Position numbers and translations under genes: made by a program. The notes beneath the pieces are model-generated. The model worked only from the letters and a program-made list of their open reading frames with translations. It was not told the origin of the DNA and ran no database searches. From Humulus lupulus (lineage: Eukaryota > Streptophyta > Magnoliopsida > Rosales > Cannabaceae): a DNA stretch of 64,000 nt. The stretch spans positions 190,686,214-190,750,213 of the forward strand of contig NC_084795.1 of the NCBI RefSeq assembly GCF_963169125.1. The letters run 5' to 3'. Every line of letters begins with the position of its first letter. The stretch's first letter is position 1. Positions 26,201 through 38,589 of the stretch are shown here, in pieces.

Positions 26201-28351
26201 CGATCAATCGATTTCAGTTCACTTCTATATTTTATGACCTGGTTATTTCCAGGAACTTAATTTGAAAACTTAGTTCGTGTTAACTTTTATCAATATCTCG
26301 TGCTCTTTAAGAAAAACAACGATCAATCGATTTAAGTTAACTTCTAAGTTTTATGACCTGGTTATTTCCAGGAACTTAATTTGAAAACTTAGTTCGTGTT
26401 AACTTTTATCAATATCTCGTGCTCTTTAAGAAAAACAACGATCAATGGATTTAAGTTAACTTCTAAGTTTTATGACCAGGTTATTTCTAGGAACTTAATT
26501 TGAAAACTTAGTTCGTGTTAAATTTTATCAATATCTCGTGCTCTTTAAGAAAAACAACGATCAATCGATTTCAGTTCACTTCTATATTTTACGACCTGGT
26601 TATTTCCAGGAACTTAATTTGAAAACTTAGTTCGTGTTAACTTTTATCAATATCTCGTGCTCTTTATGAAAAACAACGATCAATCGATTTAAGTTAACTT
26701 CTAAGTTTTATGACCTGGTTATTTCTAGGAACTTAATTTGAAAACTTAATTCGTGTTAACTTTTATCAATATCTCGTGCTCTTTAAGAAAAACAACGATC
26801 AATCGATTTAAGTTCACTTCTATGTTTTATGACCTGGTTATTTCCAGGAACTTAATTTGAAAACTTAGCTCATGTTAACTATTATCAATATCTCGTGCTC
26901 TTTAAGAAAAACAACGATCAATCGATTTAAGTTAACATCTATGTTTTATGACCTGGTTATTTCCAGGAACTTAATTTGAAAACTTAGTTCATGTTAACTT
27001 TTATCAATATCTCGTGCTCTTTAAGAAAAACAACGATCAATCGATTTAAGTTAACTTCTATGTTTTATGACCTGGTTATTTCCAGGAACATAATTTGAAA
27101 ACTTAGTTCGTGCTAACTTTTATCAATATCTCGTGCTCTTTAAGAAAAACAACGATCAATCGATTTAAGTTAACTTCTAAGTTTTATGACCTGGTTATTT
27201 CCAGGAACTTAATTTGAAAACTTAGTTCGTGTTAACTTTTATAAATATCTCGTGCTCTTTAAGAAAAACAACGATCAATCGATTTAAGTCAACTTCTAAG
27301 TTTTATGACCTGGTTATTTCCAGGGACTTAATTTGAAAACTTAGTTCGTGTTAACTTTTATCAATATCTCGTGCTCTTTAAGAAAAACAACGATCAATCG
27401 ATTTAAGTTAACTTCTAAGTTTTATGACCTGGGTATTTCTAGGAACTTAATTTGAAAACTTAATTCGTGTTAACTTTTATCAATATCTCGTGCTCTTTAA
27501 GAAAAACAACGTTCATTCGATTTAAGTTAACTTCTAAGTATTATGACCTGGTTATTTCCAGGAACTTAATTTCAAAACTTAGTTCGTGTTAACTTTTATC
27601 AATATCTCGTGCTCTTTAAGAAAAACAACGATCAATCGATTTAAGTTAACGTCTAAGTTTTATGACCTGGTTATTTCCAGGAACATAATTTGAAAACTTA
27701 GTTCGTGTTAACTATTATCAATATCTCGTGCTCTTTAAGAAAAACAACGATCAATCGATTTAAGTTAACTTCTAAGTTTTATGACCTGGTTATTTCCAGG
27801 AACTTAATTTGATAACTTAGTTCGTGTTAACTATTATCAATATCTCGTGCTCTTTAAGAAAAACAACGATCAATCGATTTAAGTTAACTTCTAAGTTTTA
27901 TGACCTGGTTATTTCCAGGAACTTAATTTGAATTCTTAGTTCGTGTTAACTTTTATCAATATCTCGTGCACTTTAAGAAAAACGACGATCAATCGATTTA
28001 AGTTAACTTCTAAGTTTTATGACCAGGTTATTTCTAGGAACTTAATTTGAAAACTTAGTTCGTGTTAAATTTTATCAATATCTCGTGCCCTTTAAGAAAA
28101 ACAACGATTAATCGATTTCAGTTCACTTCTATATTTTATGACCTGGTTATTTCCAGGAACTTAATTTGAAAACTTAGTTCGTGTTAACTTTTATCAATAT
28201 CTCGTGCTCTTTAAGAAAAACAACGATCAATCGATTTAAGTTAACTTCTAAGTTTTATGACCTGGTTATTTCCAGGAACTTAATTTGAAAACTTAGTTCG
28301 TGTTAACTTTTATCAATATCTCGTGCTCTTTAAGAAAAACAACGATCAATC
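22640..28351 (+). repeat. 16-monomer higher-order repeat in three near-identical copies (1904 bp each)
   Basis: This is the cleanest higher-order block: about 22640-24543, 24544-26447 and 26448-28351. Exact 1904-bp recurrences include TTTTACGACC (TACG at 22782, 24686, 26590), AAAACGACG (24171, 26075, 27979), the EcoRI site (24122, 26026, 27930), ACGATCAATGGATT (24541, 26445), TTTATAAATATC, and GATAACTTAG. I saw only a handful of private differences: GCTATTTAAG near 23690, CTGGTAATTTCC near 24337, TTAAATATTATC near 24972, AACGTCTAAG near 27649, and GATTAATCG near 28107. The low divergence makes this a very recent amplification (or, less likely, an assembly duplication). Confidence 0.92.
24513..24631 (+). 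repeat. Junction monomer of the triple 16-mer (ATGGATT variant)
   Basis: This unit combines a GCTCTTTAAG left end and a private ATGGATT change with the GACCAGG/CTAGG/GTTAAATTTT right end that elsewhere follows an EcoRI monomer. In the first copy of the 16-mer the equivalent position (22609) has the usual GCACTTTAAG left end. The hybrid unit therefore appears to be the crossover product that joined one copy to the next; it recurs at 26417. Confidence 0.7.
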
Positions 28352-28469
28352 GATTTAAGTTAACTTCTAAGTTTTATGACCTGGTTATTTCCAGGAACTT
28401 AATTTGTAAACTTAGTTCGTGTTAACTTTTATCAATATCTCGTGCTCTTTAAGAAAAACAACAATCAAT

Positions 28470-29450
28470 CGATTTAAGTTAACTTCTAAGTTTTATGACC
28501 TGGTTATTTCCAGGAACTTAATTTGAAAACTTAGTTCGTGTTAACTTTTATCAATATCTCGTGCTCTTTAAGAAAAACAACGATCAATCGATTTAAGTCT
28601 ACTTCTAAGTTTTATGACCTGGTTATTTCCAGGGACTTAATTTGAAAACTTAGTTCGTGTTAACTTTTATCAATATCTCGTGCTCTTTAAGAAAAACAAC
28701 GATCAATCGATTTAAGTTAACTTCTAAGTTTTATGACCTGGTTATTTCTAGGAACTTAATTTGAAAACTTTATTCGTGTTAACTTTTATCAATATCTCGT
28801 GCTCTTTAAGAAAAACAACGATCATTCGATTTAAGTTAACTTCTAAGTATTATGACCTGGTTATTTCCAGGAACATAATTTAAAAACATAGTTCGTGTTA
28901 ACTTTTATCAATATCTCGTGCTCTTTAAGAAAGACAACGATCAATCGATTTAAGTCAACTTCTAAGTTTTATGACCTGGTTATTTCCAGGGACTTAATTT
29001 GAAAACTTAGTTCGTGTTAACTTTTATCAATATCTCGTGCTCTTTAAGAAAAACAACGATCAATCGATTTAAGTTAACTTCTAAGTTTTATGACCTGGGT
29101 ATTTCTAGGAACTTAATTTGAAAACTTAATTCGTGTTAACTTTTATCAATATCTCGTGCTCTTTAAGAAAAACAACGTTCATTCGATTTAAGTTAACTTC
29201 TAAGTATTATGACCTGGTTATTTCCAGGAACTTAATTTCAAAACTTAGTTCGTGTTAACTTTTATCAATATCTCGTGCTCTTTAAGAAAAACAACGATCA
29301 ATCGATTTAAGTTAACTTCTAAGTTTTATGACCTGGTTATTTCCAGGAACTTAATTTGAAAACTTAGTTCGTGTTAACTATTATCGATATCTCGTGCTCT
29401 TTAAGAAAAACAACGATCAATCGATTTAAGTTAACTTCTAAGTTTTATGA
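28470..29450 (+). repeat. Block copied at 32040-33020 (offset 3572 bp)
   Basis: The AAGTCTACTTC change occurs only at about 28596 and 32168, and AAAGACAACG follows at the same spacing (28931/32503), as do CCTGGGTATTTC and GTTCATTCG (about 29179/32751). The offset is 30 monomers plus the two inserted bases at about 30770 and 31071. The match ends where the left copy enters an EcoRI monomer (29477) and the right copy reads GAAAACATAG. Confidence 0.78.
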
Positions 29451-29510
29451 CCTGGTTATTTCCAGGAACTTAATTTGAATTCTTAGTTCGTGTTAACTTT
29501 TATCAATATC

Positions 29511-29629
29511 TCGTGCACTTTAAGAAAAACAACGATCAATCGATTTAAGTTAACTTCTAAGTATTATGACTTGGTTATTTCCAGGAACTTAATTTAAAAA
29601 CATAGTTCGTGTTACCTTTTATCAATATC
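29511..29629 (+). repeat. Hybrid monomer inside the mosaic segment
   Basis: It follows an EcoRI monomer and starts with GCACTTTAAG as expected for the cassette. It then switches to AAGTATTATGACTTGG and AAAAACATAG, which belong to a different monomer type. The switch lies between about positions 20 and 52 of the unit and is a likely crossover or conversion junction. Confidence 0.7.
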
Positions 29630-30700
29630 TCGTGCTCTTTAAGAAAGACAACGATCAATCGATTTAAGTCAACTTCTAAGTTTTATGACCTGGTTATTTC
29701 CAGGAACTTAATTTGAAAACTTAGTTCGTGTTAACTATTATCAATATCTCGTGCTCTTTAAGAAAAACAACGATCAATCGATTTAAGTTAACTTCTAAGT
29801 TTTATGACCTGGTTATTTCTAGGAACTTAATTTGAAAACTTTATTCGTGTTAACTTTTATCAATATCTCGTGCTCTTTAAGAAAAACAACGATCATTCGA
29901 TTTAAGTTAACTTCTAAGTATTATGACCTGGTTATTTCCAGGAACTTAATTTAAAAACATAGTTCATGTTACCTTTTATCAATATCTCGTGCTCTTTAAG
30001 AAAGACAACGATCAATCGATTTAAGTCAACTTCTAAGTTTTATGACCTGGTTATTTCCAGGGACTTAATTTGAAAACTTAGTTCGTGTTAACTTTTATCA
30101 ATATCTCGTGCTCTTTAAGAAATACAACGATCAATCGATTTAAGTTAACTTCTAAGTTTTATGACCTGGGTATTTCTAGGAACTTAATTTGAAAACTTAG
30201 TTCGTGTTAACTTTTATCAATATCTCGTGCTCTTTAAGAAAGACAACGATCAATCGATTTAAGTCAACTTCTAAGTTTTATGACCTGGTTATTTCCAGGG
30301 ACTTAATTTGAAAACTTAGTTCGTGTTAACTTTTATCAATATCTCGTGCTCTTTAAGAAAAACAACGATCAATCGATTTAAGTTAACTTCTAAGTTTTAT
30401 GACCTGGGTATTTCTAGGAACTTAATTTGAAAACTTAATTCGTGTTAACTTTTATCAATATCTCGTGCTCTTTAAGAAAAACAACGATCAATCGATTTAA
30501 GTTAACTTCTAAGTTTTATGACCTGGTTATTTCTAGGAACTTAATTTGAAAACTTTATTCGTGTTAACTTTTATCAATATCTCGTGCTCTTTAAGAAAAA
30601 CAACGATCATTCGATTTAAGTTAACTTCTAAGTATTATGACCTGGTTATTTCCAGGAACTTAATTTAAAAACATAGTTCGTGTTAACTTTTATCAATATC

Positions 30701-30820
30701 TCGTGCTCTTTAAGAAAGACAACGATCAATCGATTTAAGTCAACTTCTAAGTTTTATGACCTGGTTATTTTTCAGGGACTTAATTTGAAAACTTAGTTCG
30801 TGTTAACTTTTATCAATATC
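30701..30820 (+). repeat. 120-bp monomer (extra T in the loop/arm)
   Basis: GTTATTTTTCAGGG replaces GTTATTTCCAGGG, a net gain of one base that also removes one arm of the CCTGG/CCAGG dyad. The register is -1 after it. Confidence 0.88.
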
Positions 30821-31058
30821 TCGTGCTCTTTAAGAAAAACAACGATCAATCGATTTAAGTTAACTTCTAAGTTTTATGACCTGGGTATTTCTAGGAACTT
30901 AATTTGAAAACTTAATTCGTGTTAACTTTTATCAATATCTCGTGCTCTTTAAGAAAAACAACGTTCATTCGATTTAAGTTAACTTCTAAGTATTATGACC
31001 TGGTTATTTCCAGGAACTTAATTTCAAAACTTAGTTCGTGTTAACTTTTATCAATATC

Positions 31059-31178
31059 TCGTGCTCTTTAAGAAAAAACAACGATCAATCGATTTAAGTT
31101 AACTTCTAAGTTTTATGACCTGGGTATTTCTAGGAACATAATTTGAAAACTTAATTCGTGTTAACTTTTATCAATATC
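31059..31178 (+). repeat. 120-bp monomer (A-run of six)
   Basis: The A-run in AAGAAAAAACAACG is one base longer than usual, bringing the register back to zero. Register checks after this point and at 63904 agree with no further net length change. Confidence 0.88.
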
Positions 31179-32039
31179 TCGTGCTCTTTAAGAAAAACAA
31201 CGTTCATTCGATTTAAGTTAACTTCTAAGTATTATGACCTGGTTATTTCCAGGAACTTAATTTCAAAACTTAGTTCGTGATAACTTTTATCAATATCTCG
31301 TGCTCTTTAAGAAAAACAACGATCAATCGATTTAAGTTCACTTCTAAGTTTTATGACCTGGTTATTTCCAGGAACTTAATTTGAAAACTTAGTTCGTGTT
31401 AACTTTTATCAATATCTCGTGCTCTTTAAGAAAAACAACGATCAATCGATTTAAGTTAACTTCTAAGTTTTATGACCTGGTTATTTCCAGGAACTTAATT
31501 TGATAACTTAGTTCGTGTTAACTATTATCAATATCTCGTGCTCTTTAAGAAAAACAACGATCAATCGATTTAAGTTAACTTCTAAGTTTTATGACCTGGT
31601 TATTTCCAGGAACTTAATTTGAATTCTTAGTTCGTGTTAACTTTTATCAATATCTCGTGCACTTTAAGAAAAACAACGATCAATCGATTTAAGTTAACTT
31701 CTAAGTTTTATGACCAGGTTATTTCTAGGAACTTAATTTGAAAACTTAGTTCGTGTTAAATTTTATCAATATCTCGTGCCCTTTAAGAAAAACAACGATC
31801 AATCGATTTCAGTTCACTTCTATATTTTATGACCTGGTTATTTCCAGGAACTTAATTTGAAAACTTAGTTCGTGTTAACTTTTATCAATATCTCGTGCTC
31901 TTTAAGAAAAACAACGATCAATCGATTTAAGTTAACTTCTAAGTGTTATGACCTGGTTATTTCCAGGAACTTAATTTGAAAACTTAGTTCGTGTTAACTT
32001 TTATCTATATCTCGTGCTCTTTAAGAAAAAGAACGATCA

Positions 32040-33020
32040 ATCGATTTAAGTTAACTTCTAAGTTTTATGACGTGGTTATTTCCAGGAACTTAATTTGAAA
32101 ACTTAGTTCGTGTTAACTTTTATCAATATCTCGTGCTCTTTAAGAAAAACAACGATCAATCGATTTAAGTCTACTTCTAAGTTTTATGACCTGGTTATTT
32201 CCAGGGACTTAATTTGAAAACTTAGTTCGTGTTAACTTTTATCAATATCTCGTGCTCTTTAAGAAAAACAACGATCAATCGATTTAAGTTAACTTCTATG
32301 TTTTATGACCTGGTTATTTCTAGGAACTTAATTTGAAAACTTAATTCATGTTAACTTTTATCAATATCTCGTGTACCTTAAGAAAAACAACGATCATTCG
32401 ATTTAAGTTAACTTCTAAGTATTATGACCTGGTTATTTCCAGGAACTTAATTTAAAAACATAGTTCGTGTTAACTTTTATCAATATCTCGTGCTCTTTAA
32501 GAAAGACAACGATCAATCGATTTAAGTCAACTTCTAAGTTTTTTGACCTGGTTATTTCCAGGGACTTAATTTGAAAACTTAGTTCGTGTTAACTTTTATC
32601 AATATCTCGTGCTCTTTAAGAAAAACAATGATCAATCGATTTAAGTTAACTTCTAAGTTTTATGACCTGGGTATTTCTAGGAACTTAATTTGAAAACTTA
32701 ATTCGTGTTAACTTTTATCAATATCTCGTGCTCTTTAAGAAAAACAACGTTCATTCGATTTAAGTTAACTTCTAAGTATTATGACCTGGTTATTTCCAGG
32801 AACTTAATTTCAAAACTTAGTTCGTGTTAACTTTTATCAATATCTCGTGCTCTTTAAGAAAAACAACGATCAATCGATTTAAGTTAACTTCTAAGTTTTA
32901 TGACCTGGTTATTTCCAGGAACTTAATTTGAAAACTTAGTTCGTGTTAACTATTATCAATATCTCGTGCTCTTTAAGAAAAACAACGATCAATCGATTTA
33001 AGTTAACTTCTAAGTTTTAT
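32040..33020 (+). repeat. Second copy of the 28470-29450 block
   Basis: Same marker order as 28470-29450. Private changes include GTGTACCTTAAG near 32373, TTTTTTGACC near 32540 and AACAATGATC near 32627. Confidence 0.75.
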
Positions 33021-33059
33021 GACCTGGTTATTTCCAGGAACTTAATTTGAAAACATAGT

Positions 33060-36000
33060 TCGTGTTAACTATTATCAATATCTCGTGCTCTTTACGAAAA
33101 ACAACGATCAATCGATTTAAGTTAACTTCTAAGTTTTATGACCTGGTTATTTCCAGGAACTTAATTTGAATTCTTAGTTCGTGTTAACTTTTATCAATAT
33201 CTCGTGCACTTTAAGAAAAACAACGATCAATCGATTTAAGTTAACTTCTAAGTTTTATGACCAGGTTATTTCTAGGAACTTAATTTGAAAACTTAGTTCG
33301 TGTTAAATTTAATCAATATCTCGTGCTCTTTAAGAAAAACAACGATCAATCGATTTCAGTTCACTTCTATATTTTATGACCTGGTTATTTCCAGGAACTT
33401 AATTTGAAAACTTAGTTCGTGTTAACTTTTATCAATATCTCGTGCTCTTTAAGAAAAACAACGATCAATCGATTTAAGTTAACTTCTAAGTTTTATGACC
33501 TGGTTTTTTCCAGGAACTTAATTTGAAAACTTAGTTCGTGTTAACTTTTATCAATATCTCGTTCTCTTTAAGAAAAACAACGATCAATCGATCTAAGTTA
33601 ACTTCTAAGTTTTATGACCTGGTTATTTCCAGTAACTTAATTTGTAAACTTAGTTCGTGTTAACTTTTATCAATATCTCGTGCTCTTTAAGAAAAACAAC
33701 AATCAATCGATTTAAGTTAACTTCTAAGTTTTATGACCTGGTTATTTCTAGGAACTTAATTTGAAAACTTACTTCGTGTTAACTTTTATCAATTTCTCGT
33801 GCTCTTTAAGAAAAACAACGATCTATCGACTTAAGTTAACATCCATGTTTTATGACCTGGTTATTTCCAGGAACTTAATTTGAAAACTTAGTTCGTGTTA
33901 ACTTTTATAAATATCTCGTGCTCTTTAACAAAAACAACGATCAATCGATTTAAGTTAACTTCTATGTTTTATGACCTGGTTATTTCCAGGAACTTAATTT
34001 GAAAACTTAGTTCGTGTTAACTATTATCAATATCTCGTGCTCTTTAAGAAAAACAACGATCAATCGATTTAAGTTAACTTCTAAGTTTTATGACCTGGTT
34101 ATATCTAGGAACATCATTTGAAAACTTAGTTCGTGTTAACTTTTATCAATATCTCGTGCCCTTTAAGAAAAACAACGATCAATCGATTTAAGTTAACATC
34201 TATGTTTTATGACCTGGTTATTTCCAGGAACTTAATTTGAAAACTTAGTTCGGGTTAACTTTTATCAATATCTCGTGCTCTTTAAGTAAAACAACGATCA
34301 ATCGAATTAAGTTAACTTCTAAGTTTTATGCCCTGGTTATTTCTTGGAACATAATTTGAAAACTTAGTTCGTGTTAATTTTTATCAATATCTCGTGCTCT
34401 TTAAGAAAAACAACGATCAATCGATTTAAGTTAACTTCTAAGTTTTATGACCTGGTTATTTCCAGGAACTTAATTTGTAAACTTAGTTCGTGTTAACTTT
34501 TATCAATATCTCGTGCTCTTTAAGAAAAACAATAATCAATCGATTTAAGTTAACTTCTAAGTTTTATGACCTGGTTATTTCTAGGAACTTAATTTGAAAA
34601 CTTACTTCGTGTTAACTTTTATCAATTTCTCGTGCTCTTTAAGAAAAACAACGATCAATCGACTTAAGTTAACATCTATGTTTTATGACCTGGTTATTTC
34701 CAGGAACTTAATTTGAAAACTTAGTTCGTGTTAACTTTTATAAATATCTCGTGCCCTTTAAGAAAAACAACGATCAATCGATTTAAGTTAACATCTATGT
34801 TTTATGACCTGGTTATTTCCAGGAACTTAATTTGAAAACTTAGTTCGTGTTAACTTTTATCAATATCTCGTGCTCTTTAACAAAAACAACGATCAATCGA
34901 TTTAAGTTAACTTCTATGTTTTATGACCTGGTTATTTCCAGGAACTTAATTTGAAAACTTAGTTCGTGTTAACTATTATCAATATCTCGTGCTCTTTAAG
35001 AAAAACAACGATCAATCGATTTAAGTTAACTTCTAAGTTTTATGACCTGGTTATTTCCAGGAACTTAATTTGAATTCTTAGTTCGTGTTAACTTTTATCA
35101 ATATCTCGTGCACTTTAAGAAAAACAACGATCAATCGATTTAAGTTAACTTCTAAGTTTTATGACCAGGTTATTTCTAGGAACTTAATTTGAAAACTTAG
35201 TTCGTGTTAAATTTAATCAATATCTCGTGCTCTTTAAGAAAAACAACGATCAATCGATTTCAGTTCACTTCTATATTTTATGACCTGGTTATTTCCAGGA
35301 ACTTAATTTGAAAACTTAGTTCGTGTTAACTTTTATCAATATCTCGTGCTCTTTAAGAAAAACAACGATCAATCGATTTAAGTTAACTTCTAAGTTTTAT
35401 GACCTGGTTTTTTCCAGGAACTTAATTTGAAAACTTAGTTCGTGTTAACTTTTATCAATATCTCGTTCTCTTTAAGAAAAACAACGATCAATCGATCTAA
35501 GTTAACTTCTAAGTTTTATGACCTGGTTATTTCCAGTAACTTAATTTGTAAACTTAGTTCGTGTTAACTTTTATCAATATCTCGTGCTCTTTAAGAAAAA
35601 CAACAATCAATCGATTTAAGTTAACTTCTAAGTTTTATGACCTGGTTATTTCTAGGAACTTAATTTGAAAACTTACTTCGTGTTAACTTTTATCAATTTC
35701 TCGTGCTCTTTAAGAAAAACAACGATCTATCGACTTAAGTTAACATCCATGTTTTATGACCTGGTTATTTCCAGGAACTTAATTTGAAAACTTAGTTCGT
35801 GTTAACTTTTATAAATATCTCGTGCTCTTTAACAAAAACAACGATCAATCGATTTAAGTTAACTTCTATGTTTTATGACCTGGTTATTTCCAGGAACTTA
35901 ATTTGAAAACTTAGTTCGTGTTAACTATTATCAATATCTCGTGCTCTTTAAGAAAAACAACGATCAATCGATTTAAGTTAACTTCTAAGTTTTATGACCT

Positions 36001-36950
36001 GGTTATATCTAGGAACATCATTTGAAAACTTAGTTCGTGTTAACTTTTATCAATATCTCGTGCCCTTTAAGAAAAACAACGATCAATCGATTTAAGTTAA
36101 CATCTATGTTTTATGACCTGGTTATTTCCAGGAACTTAATTTGAAAACTTAGTTCGGGTTAACTTTTATCAATATCTCGTGCTCTTTAAGTAAAACAACG
36201 ATCAATCGAATTAAGTTAACTTCTAAGTTTTATGCCCTGGTTATTTCTTGGAACATAATTTGAAAACTTAGTTCGTGTTAATTTTTATCAATATCTCGTG
36301 CTCTTTAAGAAAAACAACGATCAATCGATTTAAGTTAACTTCTAAGTTTTATGACCTGGTTATTTCCAGGAACTTAATTTGTAAACTTAGTTCGTGTTAA
36401 CTTTTATCAATATCTCGTGCTCTTTAAGAAAAACAATAATCAATCGATTTAAGTTAACTTCTAAGTTTTATGACCTGGTTATTTCTAGGAACTTAATTTG
36501 AAAACTTACTTCGTGTTAACTTTTATCAATTTCTCGTGCTCTTTAAGAAAAACAACGATCAATCGACTTAAGTTAACATCTATGTTTTATGACCTGGTTA
36601 TTTCCAGGAACTTAATTTGAAAACTTAGTTCGTGTTAACTTTTATAAATATCTCGTGCCCTTTAAGAAAAACAACGATCAATCGATTTAAGTTAACATCT
36701 ATGTTTTATGACCTGGTTATTTCCAGGAACTTAATTTGAAAACTTAGTTCGTGTTAACTTTTATCAATATCTCGTGCTCTTTAACAAAAACAACGATCAA
36801 TCGATTTAAGTTAACTTCTATGTTTTATGACCTGGTTATTTCCAGGAACTTAATTTGAAAACTTAGTTCGTGTTAACTATTATCAATATCTCGTGCTCTT
36901 TAAGAAAAACAACGATCAATCGATTTAAGTTAACTTCTAAGTTTTATGAC
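33060..36950 (+). repeat. 16-monomer higher-order repeat, period 1904 bp (two copies)
   Basis: Markers at 1904 bp: EcoRI (33168/35072), TTAAATTTAATC (about 33310/35214), CTGGTTTTTTCC (about 33503/35407), CGTTCTCTTT (33561/35465), CCAGTAACTT (33632/35536), GATCTATCGACTT (33825/35729), ATATCTAGGAACATC (34101/36005), TTCGGGTTAAC (34251/36155), AAGTAAAAC, GCCCTGGTTATTTCTTGG and AACAATAATC (34531/36435). It starts with left-domain monomers and ends with right-domain monomers, so it straddles the subfamily transition. The copies diverge near 35050/36950. Confidence 0.88.
34035..34272 (+). repeat. Right-domain two-monomer cassette (first copy)
   Basis: The first monomer (34035-34153) has CCTGGTTATATCTAGG and GGAACATCATTTG. 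The next (34154-34272) starts GTGCCCTTTAAG and usually has ACATCTATG. This is the first ATATCTAGGAACATC monomer in the window; about 30 more follow up to about 63256 and nearly all are followed by a GTGCCC monomer (one exception near 45938 has GCTCTTTAACAAAAAC). In later copies the first monomer often ends GTTATCTTTTATC. Confidence 0.82.
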
Positions 36951-37890
36951 CTGGTTATATCTAGGAACATCATTTGAAAACTTAGTTCGTGTTAACTTTT
37001 ATCAATATCTCGTGCCCTTTAAGAAAAACAACGATCAATCGATTTAAGTTAACATCTATGTTTTATGACCTGGTTATTTCCAGGAACTTAATTTGAAAAC
37101 TTAGTTCGGGTTAACTTTTATCAATATCTCGTGCTCTTTAAGTAAAACAACGATCAATCGAATTAAGTTAACTTCTAAGTTTTATGCCCTGGTTATTTCT
37201 TGGAACATAATTTGAAAACTTAGTTCGTGTTAATTTTTATCAATATCTCGTGCTCTTTAAGAAAAACAACGATCAATCGATTTAAGTTAACTTCTAAGTT
37301 TTATGACCTGGTTATTTCCAGGAACTTAATTTGTAAACTTAGTTCGTGTTAACTTTTATCAATATCTCGTGCTCTTTAAGAAAAACAATAATCAATCGAT
37401 TTAAGTTAACTTCTAAGTTTTATGACCTGGTTATTTCTAGGAACTTAATTTGAAAACTTACTTCGTGTTAACTTTTATCAATTTCTCGTGCTCTTTAAGA
37501 AAAACAACGATCAATCGACTTAAGTTAACATCTATGTTTTATGACCTGGTTATTTCCAGGAACTTAATTTGAAAACTTAGTTCGTGTTAACTTTTATAAA
37601 TATCTCGTGCCCTTTAAGAAAAACAACGATCAATCGATTTAAGTTAACATCTATGTTTTATGACCTGGTTATTTCCAGGAACTTAATTTGAAAACTTAGT
37701 TCGTGTTAACTTTTATCAATATCTCGTGCTCTTTAACAAAAACAACGATCAATCGATTTAAGTTAACTTCTATGTTTTATGACCTGGTTATTTCCAGGAA
37801 CTTAATTTGAAAACTTAGTTCGTGTTAACTATTATCAATATCTCGTGCTCTCTAAGAAAAACAACGATCAATCGATTTAAGTTAACTTCT
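35770..37890 (+). repeat. 8-monomer higher-order repeat, period 952 bp
   Basis: Markers at 952 bp: CTTTAACAAAAAC (35829/36781), ATATCTAGGAACATC (36005/36957), TTCGGGTTAAC (36155/37107), AAGTAAAAC, GCCCTGG/CTTGG, AACAATAATC (36435/37387) and TCAATTTCTCG (about 36530/37482). It is nested in and extends beyond the 33060-36950 repeat; duplication of its right half produced two tandem octamers. From about 37890 to 38590 the monomers are mixed without a clean order. Confidence 0.85.
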
Positions 37891-37929
37891 AAGTTTTATG
37901 ATCTGGTTATTTCCAGGAACTTAATTTGA

Positions 37930-37935
37930 AAGCTT
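37930..37935. other. HindIII site created by one substitution
   Basis: AAGCTT arises from GAAAGCTTAC where other monomers have GAAAACTTAC. I saw no other AAGCTT in the window, so it is a candidate single-copy landmark in an otherwise repetitive array. Confidence 0.8.
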
Positions 37936-38589
37936 ACTTCGTGTTAACTTTTATCAATTTCTCGTGCTCTTTAAGAAAAACAACGATCAATCGACTTAAG
38001 TTAACATCTATGTTTTATGACCTGGTTATTTCCAGGAACTTAATTTGAAAACTTAGTTCGTGTTAACTTTTATAAATATCTCGTGCCCTTTAAGAAAAAC
38101 AACGATCAATCGATTTAAGTTAACATCTATGTTTTATCACCTGGTTATTTCCAGGAACTTAATTTGAAAACTTAGTTCGTGTTAACTTTTATCAATATCT
38201 CGTGCTCTTTAACAAAAACAACGATCAATCGATTTAAGTTAACTTCTATGTTTTATGACCTGGTTATTTCCAGGAACTTAATTTGAAAACTTAGTTCGTG
38301 TTAACTATTATCAATATCTCGTGCTCTTTAAGAAAAACAACGATCAATCGATTTAAGTTAACTTCTAAGTTTTATGATCTGGTTATTTCCAGGAACTTAA
38401 TTTGAAAACTTAGTTCGTGTTAACTTTTATCAATATCTCGTGCTCTTTAAGAAAATCAACGATCAATCGATTTAAGTTAACTTCTAAGATTTATGACCTG
38501 GTTATTTCCAGGAACTTAATTTGAAAACTTAGTTCGTGTTAACTTTTATCAATATCTCGTGCTCTTTAAGAAAAACAACGATCAATCGA

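Larger units (their letters stand above)
29450..32040 (+). repeat. Mosaic segment with short-range 2-, 6- and 9-monomer duplications
   Basis: CTTTATTCG recurs at 28771, 29842 and 30556, spacings of 9 and 6 monomers. AAAGACAACG recurs two monomers apart at about 30004 and 30242. The GTTCATTCG monomers at 30963 and 31202 are also two monomers apart. Two of the three single-base insertions in the window fall here. No simple repeat order spans the segment, so it looks like a region of repeated small exchanges. Confidence 0.65.

Noticed and set aside
22640..28351. Assembly artefact as the explanation of the near-identical 16-mers
   Set aside because: Private differences in each copy (near 23690, 24337, 24972, 27649 and 28107) argue against simple duplication of one contig segment, though only read-level evidence can settle it.
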